NCBI GenBank assembly: GCA_021776175.1
Contig: JAJFGJ010000008.1
Span: 89,819-153,818, forward strand
DNA: 64,000 nt
Reading direction: 5' to 3'
Origin: Kiloniellaceae bacterium
GTDB lineage: Bacteria; Pseudomonadota; Alphaproteobacteria; Kiloniellales; J153
How positions within the stretch are numbered: position 1 is the first letter of the stretch; each line of letters begins with the position of its first letter. The position numbers and the translations under genes are program-made. Under the pieces are notes generated by a model, which was given only the letters and a program-made list of their open reading frames with translations, was not told the origin of the DNA and ran no database searches. Below, in pieces: positions 1-8,453 of the stretch.

Positions 1-890
1 CCGCGATCCTGAAGGACGCGATCCTGCAAGCCAAACTCAAGGGTACCGATGCCGCCGACCGGGGAACCTACGTCACCGCGGACACCCCGGTCCCCTACCG
101 CCTGTCGGATGTCGTCCAACTCATCGACGATGCCCTGGGCAAGATGGATAAGGCGACCGATTCCGTTTCTTATCTGCGCTTGAAGGAGCGCTTGAGCACG
201 CTTCAAAGCGACACGAGATACGCCTTCATGTTCCCCGGGGTCACGGTGCGCGATAACATGGCCGCGATTCTGTCGCGCATTTTCCGGGTGCCGGTCGAGG
301 GCAAGCCGATCACCATCCTCGATCTATCGGGCGTTCCCTCCGAGATCATGAACGTCGTTATCTCCCTGCTGTGCCGCCTGACCTTCGACTTCGCGTTGTG
401 GAGCGATCGCGCGGTGCCGATCCTGCTGGTATGCGAGGAGGCTCAGCGCTACATGGGCGCCGACACCACCCAGGGTTTCGAGCAAACCAAACGCTCCCTG
501 GCCCGGATCGCCAAGGAGGGGCGCAAATACGGCGTGTCCCTGGGTTTGATCAGTCAGAGGCCGGCCGACTTGGCGGTCGAAATCCTATCCCAATGCAACA
601 CCATATTCGCCATGCGCATGAGCAACCGTAAGGACCAGGATTTCGTCCGCGCGACCCTGTCGGAATCGACCGTCGGCTTGATCGATGTCCTGCCCACCCT
701 GCGCACGGGCGAGGCCGTCGCGGTCGGCGAAGGCATGCCGACCCCGGCCCGGATCATGTTCGATCTCCTGCCCGAAGACGCGCGGCCCCATAGCGGCACG
801 GCGGCCTTCTCCCATGCCTGGCAGAGTAACGACAAAGGCCAGGACTTCGTAGCCGGAGTCGTCGAACGCTGGCGCCGCCAGGAGCGCTGA
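1..890 (+). CDS. HerA/VirB4-like ATP-binding protein, C-terminal part (5' end outside window)
   Basis: The frame is open from base 3 to the TGA at 888-890, so the gene begins left of the window and the first ATG at 144 is internal. The visible 295 residues carry a Walker B-like segment (ILLVCEEAQRYM) followed by an arginine/lysine-rich helix and a sensor-type motif (GLISQRPADL). This is the layout of HerA/DUF87-type hexameric ATPases that translocate DNA or proteins. Walker A is not in view. It converges on gor with a 31-bp gap. The exact role (DNA-end processing, conjugation-like transport or defence) cannot be decided from this part. Confidence 0.8.
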   Translation, partial: AILKDAILQAKLKGTDAADRGTYVTADTPVPYRLSDVVQLIDDALGKMDKATDSVSYLRLKERLSTLQSDTRYAFMFPGVTVRDNMAAILSRIFRVPVEGKPITILDLSGVPSEIMNVVISLLCRLTFDFALWSDRAVPILLVCEEAQRYMGADTTQGFEQTKRSLARIAKEGRKYGVSLGLISQRPADLAVEILSQCNTIFAMRMSNRKDQDFVRATLSESTVGLIDVLPTLRTGEAVAVGEGMPTPARIMFDLLPEDARPHSGTAAFSHAWQSNDKGQDFVAGVVERWRRQER

Positions 891-921
891 CGCCGAACTT
901 CGTCCTATTCGGCGGCTATCT

Positions 922-2283
922 TCACGGCTCGGGTACCGGCTCGCGCATGGTGACGAATTCTTCGGCGGCGGTCGGATGAATCCCCACGGTGGCATCGAAA
1001 ATCTGTTTGGTCGCGCCCGCCTTTATGGCGATGGCGATGCCCTGGATGATTTCGGGCGCGTCCGTGCCGACCATGTGCGCGCCGACGACTTTCTGACTGG
1101 CGCGGTCGACGATCATCTTCATCATGGCGCGTTCGTCGCGGCCGGAAAGCGTGTGCTTGAGCGGCCGGAAGGCGGAACGGTAGACATCGACATCGCCGAA
1201 TTTCTCCCGCGCCCCGTGCTCGCTTAAACCCACGGTCGAAACCGTGGGGTGAGAGAAGACGGCGGCCGGCACGTCGGCGTGATCCATGGCCCGCGGGGTG
1301 CCGCGAAAGACGGTATCGACGAAGGCCATGGCCTCCTGGATCGCGACCGGCGTCAAGGCGATGCGGTCGGTCACGTCGCCGACGGCGTAGATATTATCCT
1401 GGCCGGTGCGCGAGTAGGCATCGACCTTGACCGCGCCCTTGTCCGTCAACTCGACCCCGGCCGCTTCAAGCCCGAGGTTTTGGGTATTCGGCCGGCGCCC
1501 GGTCGCGGCCATGACCAAGCCGGTTTCCAGAACTTCGCCATTGGAGAGATGCAGGGCCAGGTTCCCGTCCTTCTTGTCGATACGGTCGATGGTCGATTCG
1601 ACGCGCAAGTCGACACCGTTCTTGACCATCTCGGCCGCCAGCGCCCCGCGCACGTCCTCGTCGAAGCCGCGCAGGATTTGCGGACCCCGGTATATCTGCG
1701 TGACCTTAACCCCCAGTCCATTGAAGATGCTGGCGAACTCACAGGCGATATAGCCGCCGCCGTAGACCGTGGCATGGTCCGGCAGAGCCTTGAGGTGAAA
1801 CGCCTCGTTGGAGCTGATGGCGTGTTCCCAACCGTGGCCGGGCGGGAATACCGGATGGCCGCCGGTCGCGATCAGAATCGTTTGGGCGCTGAGCACCTTG
1901 TCCCCAACCTCCACCCGGTGAGCGTCCAGGAACCGCGCGTGCCCGCGATGGATCGTCACCCCGGCATCGTTCAGAAGTTTGACATAGATTTTTTCCAGAC
2001 GGTCGATCTCGGCGTCCTTATTGGCGATCAACTTGGCCCAGGAAAAGCGCGCGCCTTCCAGGGTCCAGCCGAAGCCCGCCGCGTCCTCGAATTCGCCGTG
2101 GAAATGGGCGGCGTAGCTGAACAGCTTTTTCGGAACGCAGCCGCGTATGACGCAGGTTCCGCCATAGCGGTATTCCTCGGCGATGCCGACGCGCGCGCCG
2201 GTGCCCGCCGCCATGCGGGCGGCGCGCACGCCGCCCGAACCGCCGCCGATAACAAACAGGTCGTAATCGTAATCGCTCGCCAT
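922..2283 (-). CDS. gor: Glutathione-disulfide reductase
   Basis: FAD/NADPH-dependent class I disulfide oxidoreductase that reduces GSSG to GSH in the cytoplasm. The 453 residues match the usual length. The N-terminal Rossmann motif GGGSGG (residues 13-18) binds FAD, the redox-active pair is C44/C49 in GGTCVIRGCVPKK, a second nucleotide-binding region lies mid-protein, and the C-terminal HPTAAEE segment supplies the catalytic His. The ATG is followed directly by the beta strand of the FAD domain, so the start is secure. gabD lies 41 bp upstream on the same strand, so the two may be co-transcribed. Confidence 0.93.
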   Translation of the reverse strand: MASDYDYDLFVIGGGSGGVRAARMAAGTGARVGIAEEYRYGGTCVIRGCVPKKLFSYAAHFHGEFEDAAGFGWTLEGARFSWAKLIANKDAEIDRLEKIYVKLLNDAGVTIHRGHARFLDAHRVEVGDKVLSAQTILIATGGHPVFPPGHGWEHAISSNEAFHLKALPDHATVYGGGYIACEFASIFNGLGVKVTQIYRGPQILRGFDEDVRGALAAEMVKNGVDLRVESTIDRIDKKDGNLALHLSNGEVLETGLVMAATGRRPNTQNLGLEAAGVELTDKGAVKVDAYSRTGQDNIYAVGDVTDRIALTPVAIQEAMAFVDTVFRGTPRAMDHADVPAAVFSHPTVSTVGLSEHGAREKFGDVDVYRSAFRPLKHTLSGRDERAMMKMIVDRASQKVVGAHMVGTDAPEIIQGIAIAIKAGATKQIFDATVGIHPTAAEEFVTMREPVPEP

Positions 2284-2324
2284 GGATACCTTCCGTTATG
2301 CGGATTTTTATTGAAGTGAAGCTG

Positions 2325-3815
2325 CTAGACCCCGCCCATGCAGAGGTACTTGACCTCCAGGTATTCGTCGATACCCATGTGCGAGCCCTCCCGCCCGACG
2401 CCGGATTCCTTGACCCCGCCGAAGGGCGCGACCTCGGTCGAGATGATGCCGGTATTGATGCCGACGATCCCGGTCTCCAAGCCCTCGCCAACGCGCCAGA
2501 CCCGGCCAAGATCGCGAGCGTAGAAGTAGGCGGCCAGGCCGAATTCGGTATCGTTGGCCATGGCGATCCCCTCCTCCTCGGTCTTAAAGCGGAACAGAGG
2601 CGCGACCGGGCCGAAGGTTTCCTCGCGCGTGACCTTCATGTCGGTGGTCACCTCGGTCAGAATGGTCGGTTGATAGAAGGTGCCGCCGCGTTCGTGGCGC
2701 GCGCCCCCGGCCGCGATCTTGGCGCCTTTGCTGGTGGCGTCGGCCACGTGTTCCTCAACCTTTTCCAAGCCGGCCTTGTCGATCAAGGGGCCTTGGCTCA
2801 CGCCCTCTTCCAGGCCGAAGCCGACCTTGAGGCCTTTCGCCGCCACGGTCAGCTTGGCCGCGAAAGCGTCGTAGACGCCCTCTTGCACCAGGATACGGTT
2901 GGCGCACACGCAGGTCTGTCCGGTGTTGCGGAACTTGCTCATCATGGCGCCCTCGACGGCGGCATCGAGATCGGCATCGTCGAAGACCAGGAAAGGCGCG
3001 TTGCCGCCCAGTTCCATGCTGACCTTCTTGACCGTGCCGGCGCACTGGGCCATCAGAACCTTGCCGACTTCCGTGGAGCCGGTGAAGGAAAGCTTGCGCA
3101 CGACCGGGTTGGCCGTCACCTCGGCGCCGATTTCGCGCGCCGAACCGGTCACGATGTTCAGGACGCCGGCGGGAATGCCGGCCCGCTCCGCCAGTTCCGC
3201 GAGAGCCAGGGCGGAAAACGGCGTTTGCGAGGCCGGCTTGATCACGATCGGACAACCCGCCGCCAGGGCCGGGCCGGCCTTGCGGGTGATCATGGCGTTG
3301 GGGAAATTCCACGGCGTGATCGCCACCACCACACCGATGGGCTGCTTGATCACGACAATGCGTTTGTCGGCCTGGTGTTGGGGAACGGTTTCGCCGTAGA
3401 TGCGCTTGCCTTCCTCGGCGAACCATTCGATGAAGCTGGCGCCGTAGGCGACCTCGCCCAGGGATTCCGCCAGGGGCTTGCCTTGTTCCAGGGTCATGAG
3501 GACCGCCAGGTCTTCCTGATTTTCCAGCATCAGGTTGAACCAGGTGCGCAAGATGCCCGCGCGCTCCTTGGCGGTTTTGGCGCGCCAGGCGGGCCAGGCG
3601 CGATTGGCGGCCTCGATCGCCCGCGCGGTCTCGCCCTGACCCATTTTCGGGACCGAGCCCAAGACGTCGCCGGTGGCCGGATTGGTGACCTCGAAGGAGG
3701 CGCCGTTATCGGCGCCGCTCCATTTACCGTCGATATAGCACTGCTGGCGGAACAGCGAGCCGTCCTTCAGATTTGGGGTGCCGTTGCCAGATATAGCCTG
3801 CGCTTGCGCGGTCAT
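2325..3815 (-). CDS. gabD: NAD(P)-dependent succinate-semialdehyde dehydrogenase
   Basis: Aldehyde dehydrogenase superfamily, 496 residues, oxidising succinate semialdehyde to succinate at the end of the GABA shunt. The protein has the family core: WNFPNAMI near the cofactor loop, SFTGSTEVGK, the general-base ELGGNAP stretch and the catalytic Cys in NTGQTCVCANR near residue 300. The C-terminal PFGGVKESGVGREGS is typical of the GabD branch. gor lies just downstream on the same strand. Other semialdehydes such as glutarate semialdehyde are possible substrates. The enzyme class is secure, the exact substrate less so. Confidence 0.88.
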   Translation of the reverse strand: MTAQAQAISGNGTPNLKDGSLFRQQCYIDGKWSGADNGASFEVTNPATGDVLGSVPKMGQGETARAIEAANRAWPAWRAKTAKERAGILRTWFNLMLENQEDLAVLMTLEQGKPLAESLGEVAYGASFIEWFAEEGKRIYGETVPQHQADKRIVVIKQPIGVVVAITPWNFPNAMITRKAGPALAAGCPIVIKPASQTPFSALALAELAERAGIPAGVLNIVTGSAREIGAEVTANPVVRKLSFTGSTEVGKVLMAQCAGTVKKVSMELGGNAPFLVFDDADLDAAVEGAMMSKFRNTGQTCVCANRILVQEGVYDAFAAKLTVAAKGLKVGFGLEEGVSQGPLIDKAGLEKVEEHVADATSKGAKIAAGGARHERGGTFYQPTILTEVTTDMKVTREETFGPVAPLFRFKTEEEGIAMANDTEFGLAAYFYARDLGRVWRVGEGLETGIVGINTGIISTEVAPFGGVKESGVGREGSHMGIDEYLEVKYLCMGGV

Positions 3816-4329
3816 TGTCGTCCTCCGGAATTCGATATGGCGGGTTGGCGGGTTGGCCCCATGGGGCCTTGCCGCGACTATACGCCCGCCCCGGAAACGG
3901 CGAAAGGGCGTCCAGCCTCAGGCAGCGCCTCAATTTGAAGCCCTGCCGGACCAAAGCCCTCTATGTCCGCTTATTCGGGGTTGATTTTCAGATTTAAGCC
4001 CAAAGGCAGACATTGACACAGGATCACTGGCATCTCTGCTTTTGCCCCGGAGCAGAAGCCTAGTCATCCTGGCTACAGGACCGCAATGCGCTAATGGCTA
4101 CCACCTCACTTGGATCCACGGCTGACAGCAATGCGGACGAACCAGTCCTTTAGTCATTATCTATCTTGAATAGTTAGCTGTGAACTCTGTCGGCACAAAG
4201 GCATATCATACCGTTGGGCATTAATTTCTGATAGAGGTTGTATTGGCGCAGTGGCATGACGAACCAATTGAGCACGGCAGTTCTTAAGGGTTTGGACCGA
4301 TTCCATGGGACAGATTGGGTGGCAGTGAT
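3816..4329. other. Intergenic region, AT-rich, left flank of foreign gene
   Basis: About 510 bases without a convincing gene. The part next to gabD presumably holds its promoter. From about 4000 the base composition drops toward AT-rich, continuous with the following gene. Short frames here lack ribosome sites and family features. No inverted repeat pairing with the right side of the next gene was found by eye. Confidence 0.4.
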
Positions 4330-5634
4330 ATGGGTTTTTGGAGAGACGGGTTTTCAAATGAAGAAATTCAATATGCACTCGGCAAGATTAGGCAATTCAG
4401 GAAGTTTTCGCCGGACGGCAAGGTGACACTCTCCGGCATTGGTGAGGTAGACGATTGGAGTGCGTTTTTGGTTTCTGCAACAGGGTTCTGCGTACGTACT
4501 GACACCCTTCGGGAAAAAATAATTCGTGGAGTTCTATTCTCATCTGAATTAGACGCAGACTTTTCTGAAACGGATTTCAAAAATATTTCATACCAACTGC
4601 GAAATAGATACCAAAATGAAGACACCGAAATTTACAAAGTTGTTTTTTCCATTTGGAACAAGCCTAATTTCCTTCAAGGTATAAAGAAATTCGATGATGT
4701 GACGATCAACTTCTCTCCTTCAAAACGAACGCGCATTTTTAAAAAAATTGCCCAAGAACGCGATCAGCAGCGTTTAGGCCAAAAGCTCCAGTATTTCTTC
4801 ACCGAAGAGCGTCGGAACGATTTGAACCGGTGCTCAGTTTGCATCGCTCGTGTGAAGGCAAACAGCCCTGAGGACGCTTACGAACGCGCCTCTGAAGCGA
4901 TTTATGAAATATTAGGTCTGATAAATCTCGCAAGAGACGCAGGAAAGGGCTGGCGCTTCTCCTTCCGGGCCAAGGGAATGCTACCGGTTTCAGAAGTACT
5001 ATTGGGCCCTCACACAACCACGCACTTGAAAGATGGTAAGTTAACCCATGATGGCTTTTGGTATGAAAATTGGGTAGGTGCCCCAAAACTCTTAAACTTG
5101 AACGCCAGCTTACAAAGAGCTTGGTCATTGCGATTCAATCAGTTAGTCGAGGGTGTGTCGCAATCAGCATGGCGTCCACATTGCAAAAGGTCAGCGGCTC
5201 GGTATTTCAAAGCATTCTCAAATCCCAATTTGGAGGAATCGTTTCTTGATGGGTGGAGGCTTTTCGAAAATGTGACTGGCTCACGATTTGAAAAAGCTAA
5301 AGACCAAATTAACCGCGCATCGAACGTATTTGAAGATAATATTGATTACCGGATTGTCGGAAAGCATCTTGCGCTTCGTCGAAATCTGATCGCCCATGGA
5401 CATCCGATCAAAACAGATGATGAGGAAGTCTTGGCGTTTCAAATGCTTCGGTTCGTTGTCCCTTACATGGAGGCTTACATTCTCAACGGATTTTCATTTA
5501 AATCGTTGGAGGACTTCTGGGAGTTTTTGGATTTGCCGCATTCCAGAATAGATAGAGATCAGGAACGGAATGAGTTGAATCGGCGGCTATCACTTCTCGA
5601 CACTGCGGCTCTATTCCGTGGAGAGAGATCATGA
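4330..5634 (+). CDS. AT-rich HEPN-motif protein of unknown function
   Basis: A 434-residue protein, counting from ATG 4330; a TTG at 4315 is an in-frame alternative. No family is recognised for the first 300 residues, which are hydrophilic with no signal peptide or membrane segment. The C-terminal part contains RRNLIAHGHP, an R-x4-H arrangement typical of HEPN domains, many of which are RNases in toxin-antitoxin, abortive-infection or Apea-like defence proteins. Codon use is clearly AT-richer than in both neighbours, which indicates horizontal acquisition. It stands alone between gabD and the sulfur operon with no partner gene. The RNase role is an inference from the motif only. Confidence 0.7.
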   Translation: MGFWRDGFSNEEIQYALGKIRQFRKFSPDGKVTLSGIGEVDDWSAFLVSATGFCVRTDTLREKIIRGVLFSSELDADFSETDFKNISYQLRNRYQNEDTEIYKVVFSIWNKPNFLQGIKKFDDVTINFSPSKRTRIFKKIAQERDQQRLGQKLQYFFTEERRNDLNRCSVCIARVKANSPEDAYERASEAIYEILGLINLARDAGKGWRFSFRAKGMLPVSEVLLGPHTTTHLKDGKLTHDGFWYENWVGAPKLLNLNASLQRAWSLRFNQLVEGVSQSAWRPHCKRSAARYFKAFSNPNLEESFLDGWRLFENVTGSRFEKAKDQINRASNVFEDNIDYRIVGKHLALRRNLIAHGHPIKTDDEEVLAFQMLRFVVPYMEAYILNGFSFKSLEDFWEFLDLPHSRIDRDQERNELNRRLSLLDTAALFRGERS

Positions 5635-5956
5635 GGAGGAGCGAAGTTGGCGCGTAAACTATAGCGCCTCGAATCGCAAATCTATCGCCAGTTTTTCCCT
5701 TGCCCGTTCGGCGGGCGTCACGGTAGCTATCGGACGCAAACTAACGTTTCTACACTTTCCGCAATGGGGCAGAAGCCTCCTCTGGGCAGAAGTGGCGGAA
5801 TGTCGCAAATGGCTATAAGCGATGGTCCCAGCCACGCCGCCGGTACGACCGCTTTCATCCGCTGAACCGACATTCCAATCCGCTCGGCGCGCCCAGCGTG
5901 TCGAATTTCAAACTGAGCCCTACGGCCTCAGCACCGAACTAGCGAATATCTCCGCA
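5635..5956. other. Intergenic region with a remnant dispersed sequence
   Basis: About 320 bases between the HEPN-motif gene and DUF934. Bases 5846-5876 (cgaccgctttcatccgct followed by a cgacattcc tail) recur almost unchanged at 35485-35520, so this is a dispersed noncoding remnant rather than a gene. Nothing else is recognisable. Confidence 0.45.
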
Positions 5957-6514
5957 TCAATAAGCCCAGGCGGCGGCGGTGGGTTCTTCGTCGCGGCAGT
6001 GCACCGCCGGCTTGACCGGCGGGGCCGGGCGGCGGCGCAGACGGGCCGCGGTCGAGCGGGCGTCGGCGGCGGCCTGATAGCGGACCGTGATCCTGGCCAG
6101 CGCCGCGCGCCATGCGTCCGGGGAAATATCCGCCGGCACCTCGAAGGCGTCGAAGCCGCAGCGCACCAGGAACAAGGCCTGATCGCGCAAGACATGACCG
6201 GCGGCGCGCAGCTCGCCCTTAAAGCCGTAGCGCTCACGCAGAAGGCGGGCGCTGGAATAGGGCCGGCCATCGGTGAATTTCGGGAACTCGAGCGCGATGA
6301 CGGTAAAATGCTCCGACTCCTCGGCGATCAGGCGCGGAGATTGATCGCTGCGCAAACGCAGGCCGATGGGCACGCCGGCCTCCATCAGGCTCTCGCGTTC
6401 CGCCTGCCAGCGTTCCAGGCTGACGATCGGCCAGACGCCCGGCGTCAGCGGCGCCTCGTCCTCGAGCGTGGTCCAGGGATCTTCGACGATCTGCGAATCT
6501 TTAATGAGCGGCAT
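5957..6514 (-). CDS. DUF934 protein, sulfite-reduction operon accessory
   Basis: Conserved small protein (185 residues) that in alphaproteobacteria sits at the end of sulfite/nitrite reductase operons; its biochemical role is not established. The sequence has the family's central IALEFPKFTDGRPYSSARLLRERYG and GFDAFEVP segments. I use ATG 6514, which overlaps the 3' end of cysI by 14 bp and implies translational coupling. The last 35 residues are Arg/Ala/Pro-rich and look disordered. It is the last gene of cysG-DUF2849-cysI-DUF934. Confidence 0.88.
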   Translation of the reverse strand: MPLIKDSQIVEDPWTTLEDEAPLTPGVWPIVSLERWQAERESLMEAGVPIGLRLRSDQSPRLIAEESEHFTVIALEFPKFTDGRPYSSARLLRERYGFKGELRAAGHVLRDQALFLVRCGFDAFEVPADISPDAWRAALARITVRYQAAADARSTAARLRRRPAPPVKPAVHCRDEEPTAAAWAY

Positions 6515-8156
6515 AGAGCTTCTCCTTGAATGGATCGAACCCGACGCGGGACAAGGCATCGTTAAAGCCTTCGCCGTCCTGGCGCAGGCCGATGTAGGTA
6601 TCGACGATGGTCTCCACCGCATCGACCACGGTCTCGGTGGAAAAGGCCGGACCCACGATGCGGCCCAGGGCGGCGTTGTGATCGGCGCTGCCGCCCAGGG
6701 TGATCTGATAGAATTCCTGGCCCTTTTTATCGACGCCGAGGATGCCGATGTGGCCGACGTGGTGATGGCCGCAGGCGTTGATGCAGCCCGAGATCTTGAG
6801 CTTCAGGCCGCCGATATCGTGCTGGCGTTCAATCGCCGCGAAGCGCCGGCCGATACGCTGCGCCACCGGGATCGAGCGCGCGTTGGCCAGGTTGCAGTAG
6901 TCGAGTCCGGGACAGGCGATGATGTCGGATATCAAGCCCAGGTTCGCGGCCGCCAGGTCCGCCGCCACCAGGCCCTGCCACACGGCGTAGAGGTCCGCTT
7001 GGCGGACATGGGGGAGGACCAGGTTTTGTTCGTGGCTGACGCGGATCTCATCGAAACCGAAATCTTCGGCCAGGTTCGCCACCGCTTCCATCTGTTGGGC
7101 CGTGGCGTCGCCCGGCACCCCGCCCTCGGGCTTCAGCGAGACCGTCACGATGGCGTAGCCGGGCGCCTTGTGGGCCTCCACGTTGCGTTGCACCCAGCGC
7201 GCGAAGTCCCGGTCCTCGAAGCGCTTGGCCTCGAATGCTGCCGAGACCGCCGCCAGGTTCTCGAAGGGCGGCGGCGCGAAATAGGATTCGATGCGTTTCA
7301 TCTCCTCTTCGGGCAGGTCGATGGACCGGTCCTTGAGGTTTAGCCATTCCTCCTCGACCTGTCGCGCGAAGGCTTCGGCGCCGATATCCTTGACCAGAAT
7401 CTTGATCCGCGCCTTGTAGATGTTGTCGCGCCGGCCGAGTTCGTTGTAGACGCGCAGGATCGCTTCCAGATACGACAACAGGTGACGCTTGGGCAGGAAC
7501 TCGCGGATCGTCGCGCCGATAATCGGCGTGCGTCCCAGGCCGCCGCCCACGATCACCTTGAAGCCGGTCTGGCCGCGCGCGTCGCGGACTATCTGCAAGC
7601 CGATATCGTGAAACTGAACCGCCGCGCGGTCGTTCGGCGCGCCGGTCACGGCAAGTTTGAACTTGCGCGGCAGGAACGAAAATTCCGGATGCAGGCTCGA
7701 CCACTGGCGGATCGCCTCGGCGGCGACGCGCGGGTCCTCGATCTCGTCGGCGGCGGCGCCGGCGAAGTGATCGGCGGTCACGTTGCGAATGCAATTGCCG
7801 CTGGTCTGGATCGCGTGCATTTCGACCTCGGCCAGATCGGCCAGGATGTCGGGCGCTTCCTCCAGCTTGGGCCAGTTGTATTGAATATTCTGGCGTGTCG
7901 TGAAGTGGCCGTAACCGCGGTCGTAACGCCGCGAGATGGCGGCCAGCTTGCGCATCTGCCGGGACGACAAGGTGCCGTAAGGCACCGCGACCCGCAGCAT
8001 GTAGGCATGAAGCTGCAAGTAAAGCCCGTTCATCAGGCGCAGGGGCTTGAACTCTTCCTCGCCGATCTCGCCGCTCAGGCGGCGCGCGACCTGCTCGCGG
8101 AACTGCTCGACCCGTTCCTCGACCAAGATGCGGTCGAATTCATCGTAGCGGTACAT
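6501..8156 (-). CDS. cysI: Sulfite/nitrite reductase hemoprotein (siroheme, 4Fe-4S)
   Basis: Reduces sulfite to sulfide (or nitrite to ammonia) with siroheme and a 4Fe-4S cluster. The 551 residues contain two ferredoxin-like halves. The YGHFTTRQNIQYNW segment is a substrate/siroheme contact region, and the cluster cysteines are in CPGLDYCN and SGCINACGHHH (C-x5-C and C-x3-C). In this operon the siroheme maker CysG is encoded two genes upstream, and DUF2849 and DUF934 flank it, which favours assimilatory sulfite reduction. No flavoprotein subunit is adjacent, so ferredoxin is the likely donor. Only sulfite versus nitrite preference remains open. Confidence 0.9.
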   Translation of the reverse strand: MYRYDEFDRILVEERVEQFREQVARRLSGEIGEEEFKPLRLMNGLYLQLHAYMLRVAVPYGTLSSRQMRKLAAISRRYDRGYGHFTTRQNIQYNWPKLEEAPDILADLAEVEMHAIQTSGNCIRNVTADHFAGAAADEIEDPRVAAEAIRQWSSLHPEFSFLPRKFKLAVTGAPNDRAAVQFHDIGLQIVRDARGQTGFKVIVGGGLGRTPIIGATIREFLPKRHLLSYLEAILRVYNELGRRDNIYKARIKILVKDIGAEAFARQVEEEWLNLKDRSIDLPEEEMKRIESYFAPPPFENLAAVSAAFEAKRFEDRDFARWVQRNVEAHKAPGYAIVTVSLKPEGGVPGDATAQQMEAVANLAEDFGFDEIRVSHEQNLVLPHVRQADLYAVWQGLVAADLAAANLGLISDIIACPGLDYCNLANARSIPVAQRIGRRFAAIERQHDIGGLKLKISGCINACGHHHVGHIGILGVDKKGQEFYQITLGGSADHNAALGRIVGPAFSTETVVDAVETIVDTYIGLRQDGEGFNDALSRVGFDPFKEKLYAAH

Positions 8157-8159
8157 GGC

Positions 8160-8435
8160 CTAGTCCTCCCGCCCGCTCGGCCCGAAGGCGCGTATGACTT
8201 CCCGGTTGCTGGCCGGGTGCGGAACCCCGGCCTCCTCGCTCACCGCCATCAAGTAGGGTCCGACAACCCGCGTCGCTTGATCCAGCGCCTCGGCACGCGC
8301 GAGCAAGGCGGAGGCGCTGGCTTGGCCGCGCGCGGTTTCGGCTTGCACGACCTGGCGGGTCCAGGCACCGCCTTGGGTCAAATAAACCACCTGGCCATCG
8401 CCCAAGCGGTTCGCGGTCACGATCTGCGCGGTCAT
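8160..8435 (-). CDS. DUF2849 protein
   Basis: A 91-residue conserved protein of the DUF2849 family, recognised by its opening TANRLGDGQVVYLT and the alanine-rich helix followed by VVGPYLMAV. It sits between cysG (18 bp upstream) and cysI (3 bp downstream), its standard position in alphaproteobacterial sulfur operons. The function is unknown; its location implies a role in sulfite reductase assembly or activity. No membrane segment or cysteine is present. Confidence 0.88.
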   Translation of the reverse strand: MTAQIVTANRLGDGQVVYLTQGGAWTRQVVQAETARGQASASALLARAEALDQATRVVGPYLMAVSEEAGVPHPASNREVIRAFGPSGRED

Positions 8436-8453
8436 GTCCGTTAATCCTCCGTC

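Noticed and set aside
1249..2319. Long open frame opposite gor
   Set aside because: Antisense shadow of a GC-rich gene: no ribosome site, no family motifs, and the gor frame has full conserved motifs.
2298..3938. 546-codon open frame opposite gabD
   Set aside because: Low-stop antisense frame caused by high GC; the aldehyde dehydrogenase on the other strand is unmistakable.
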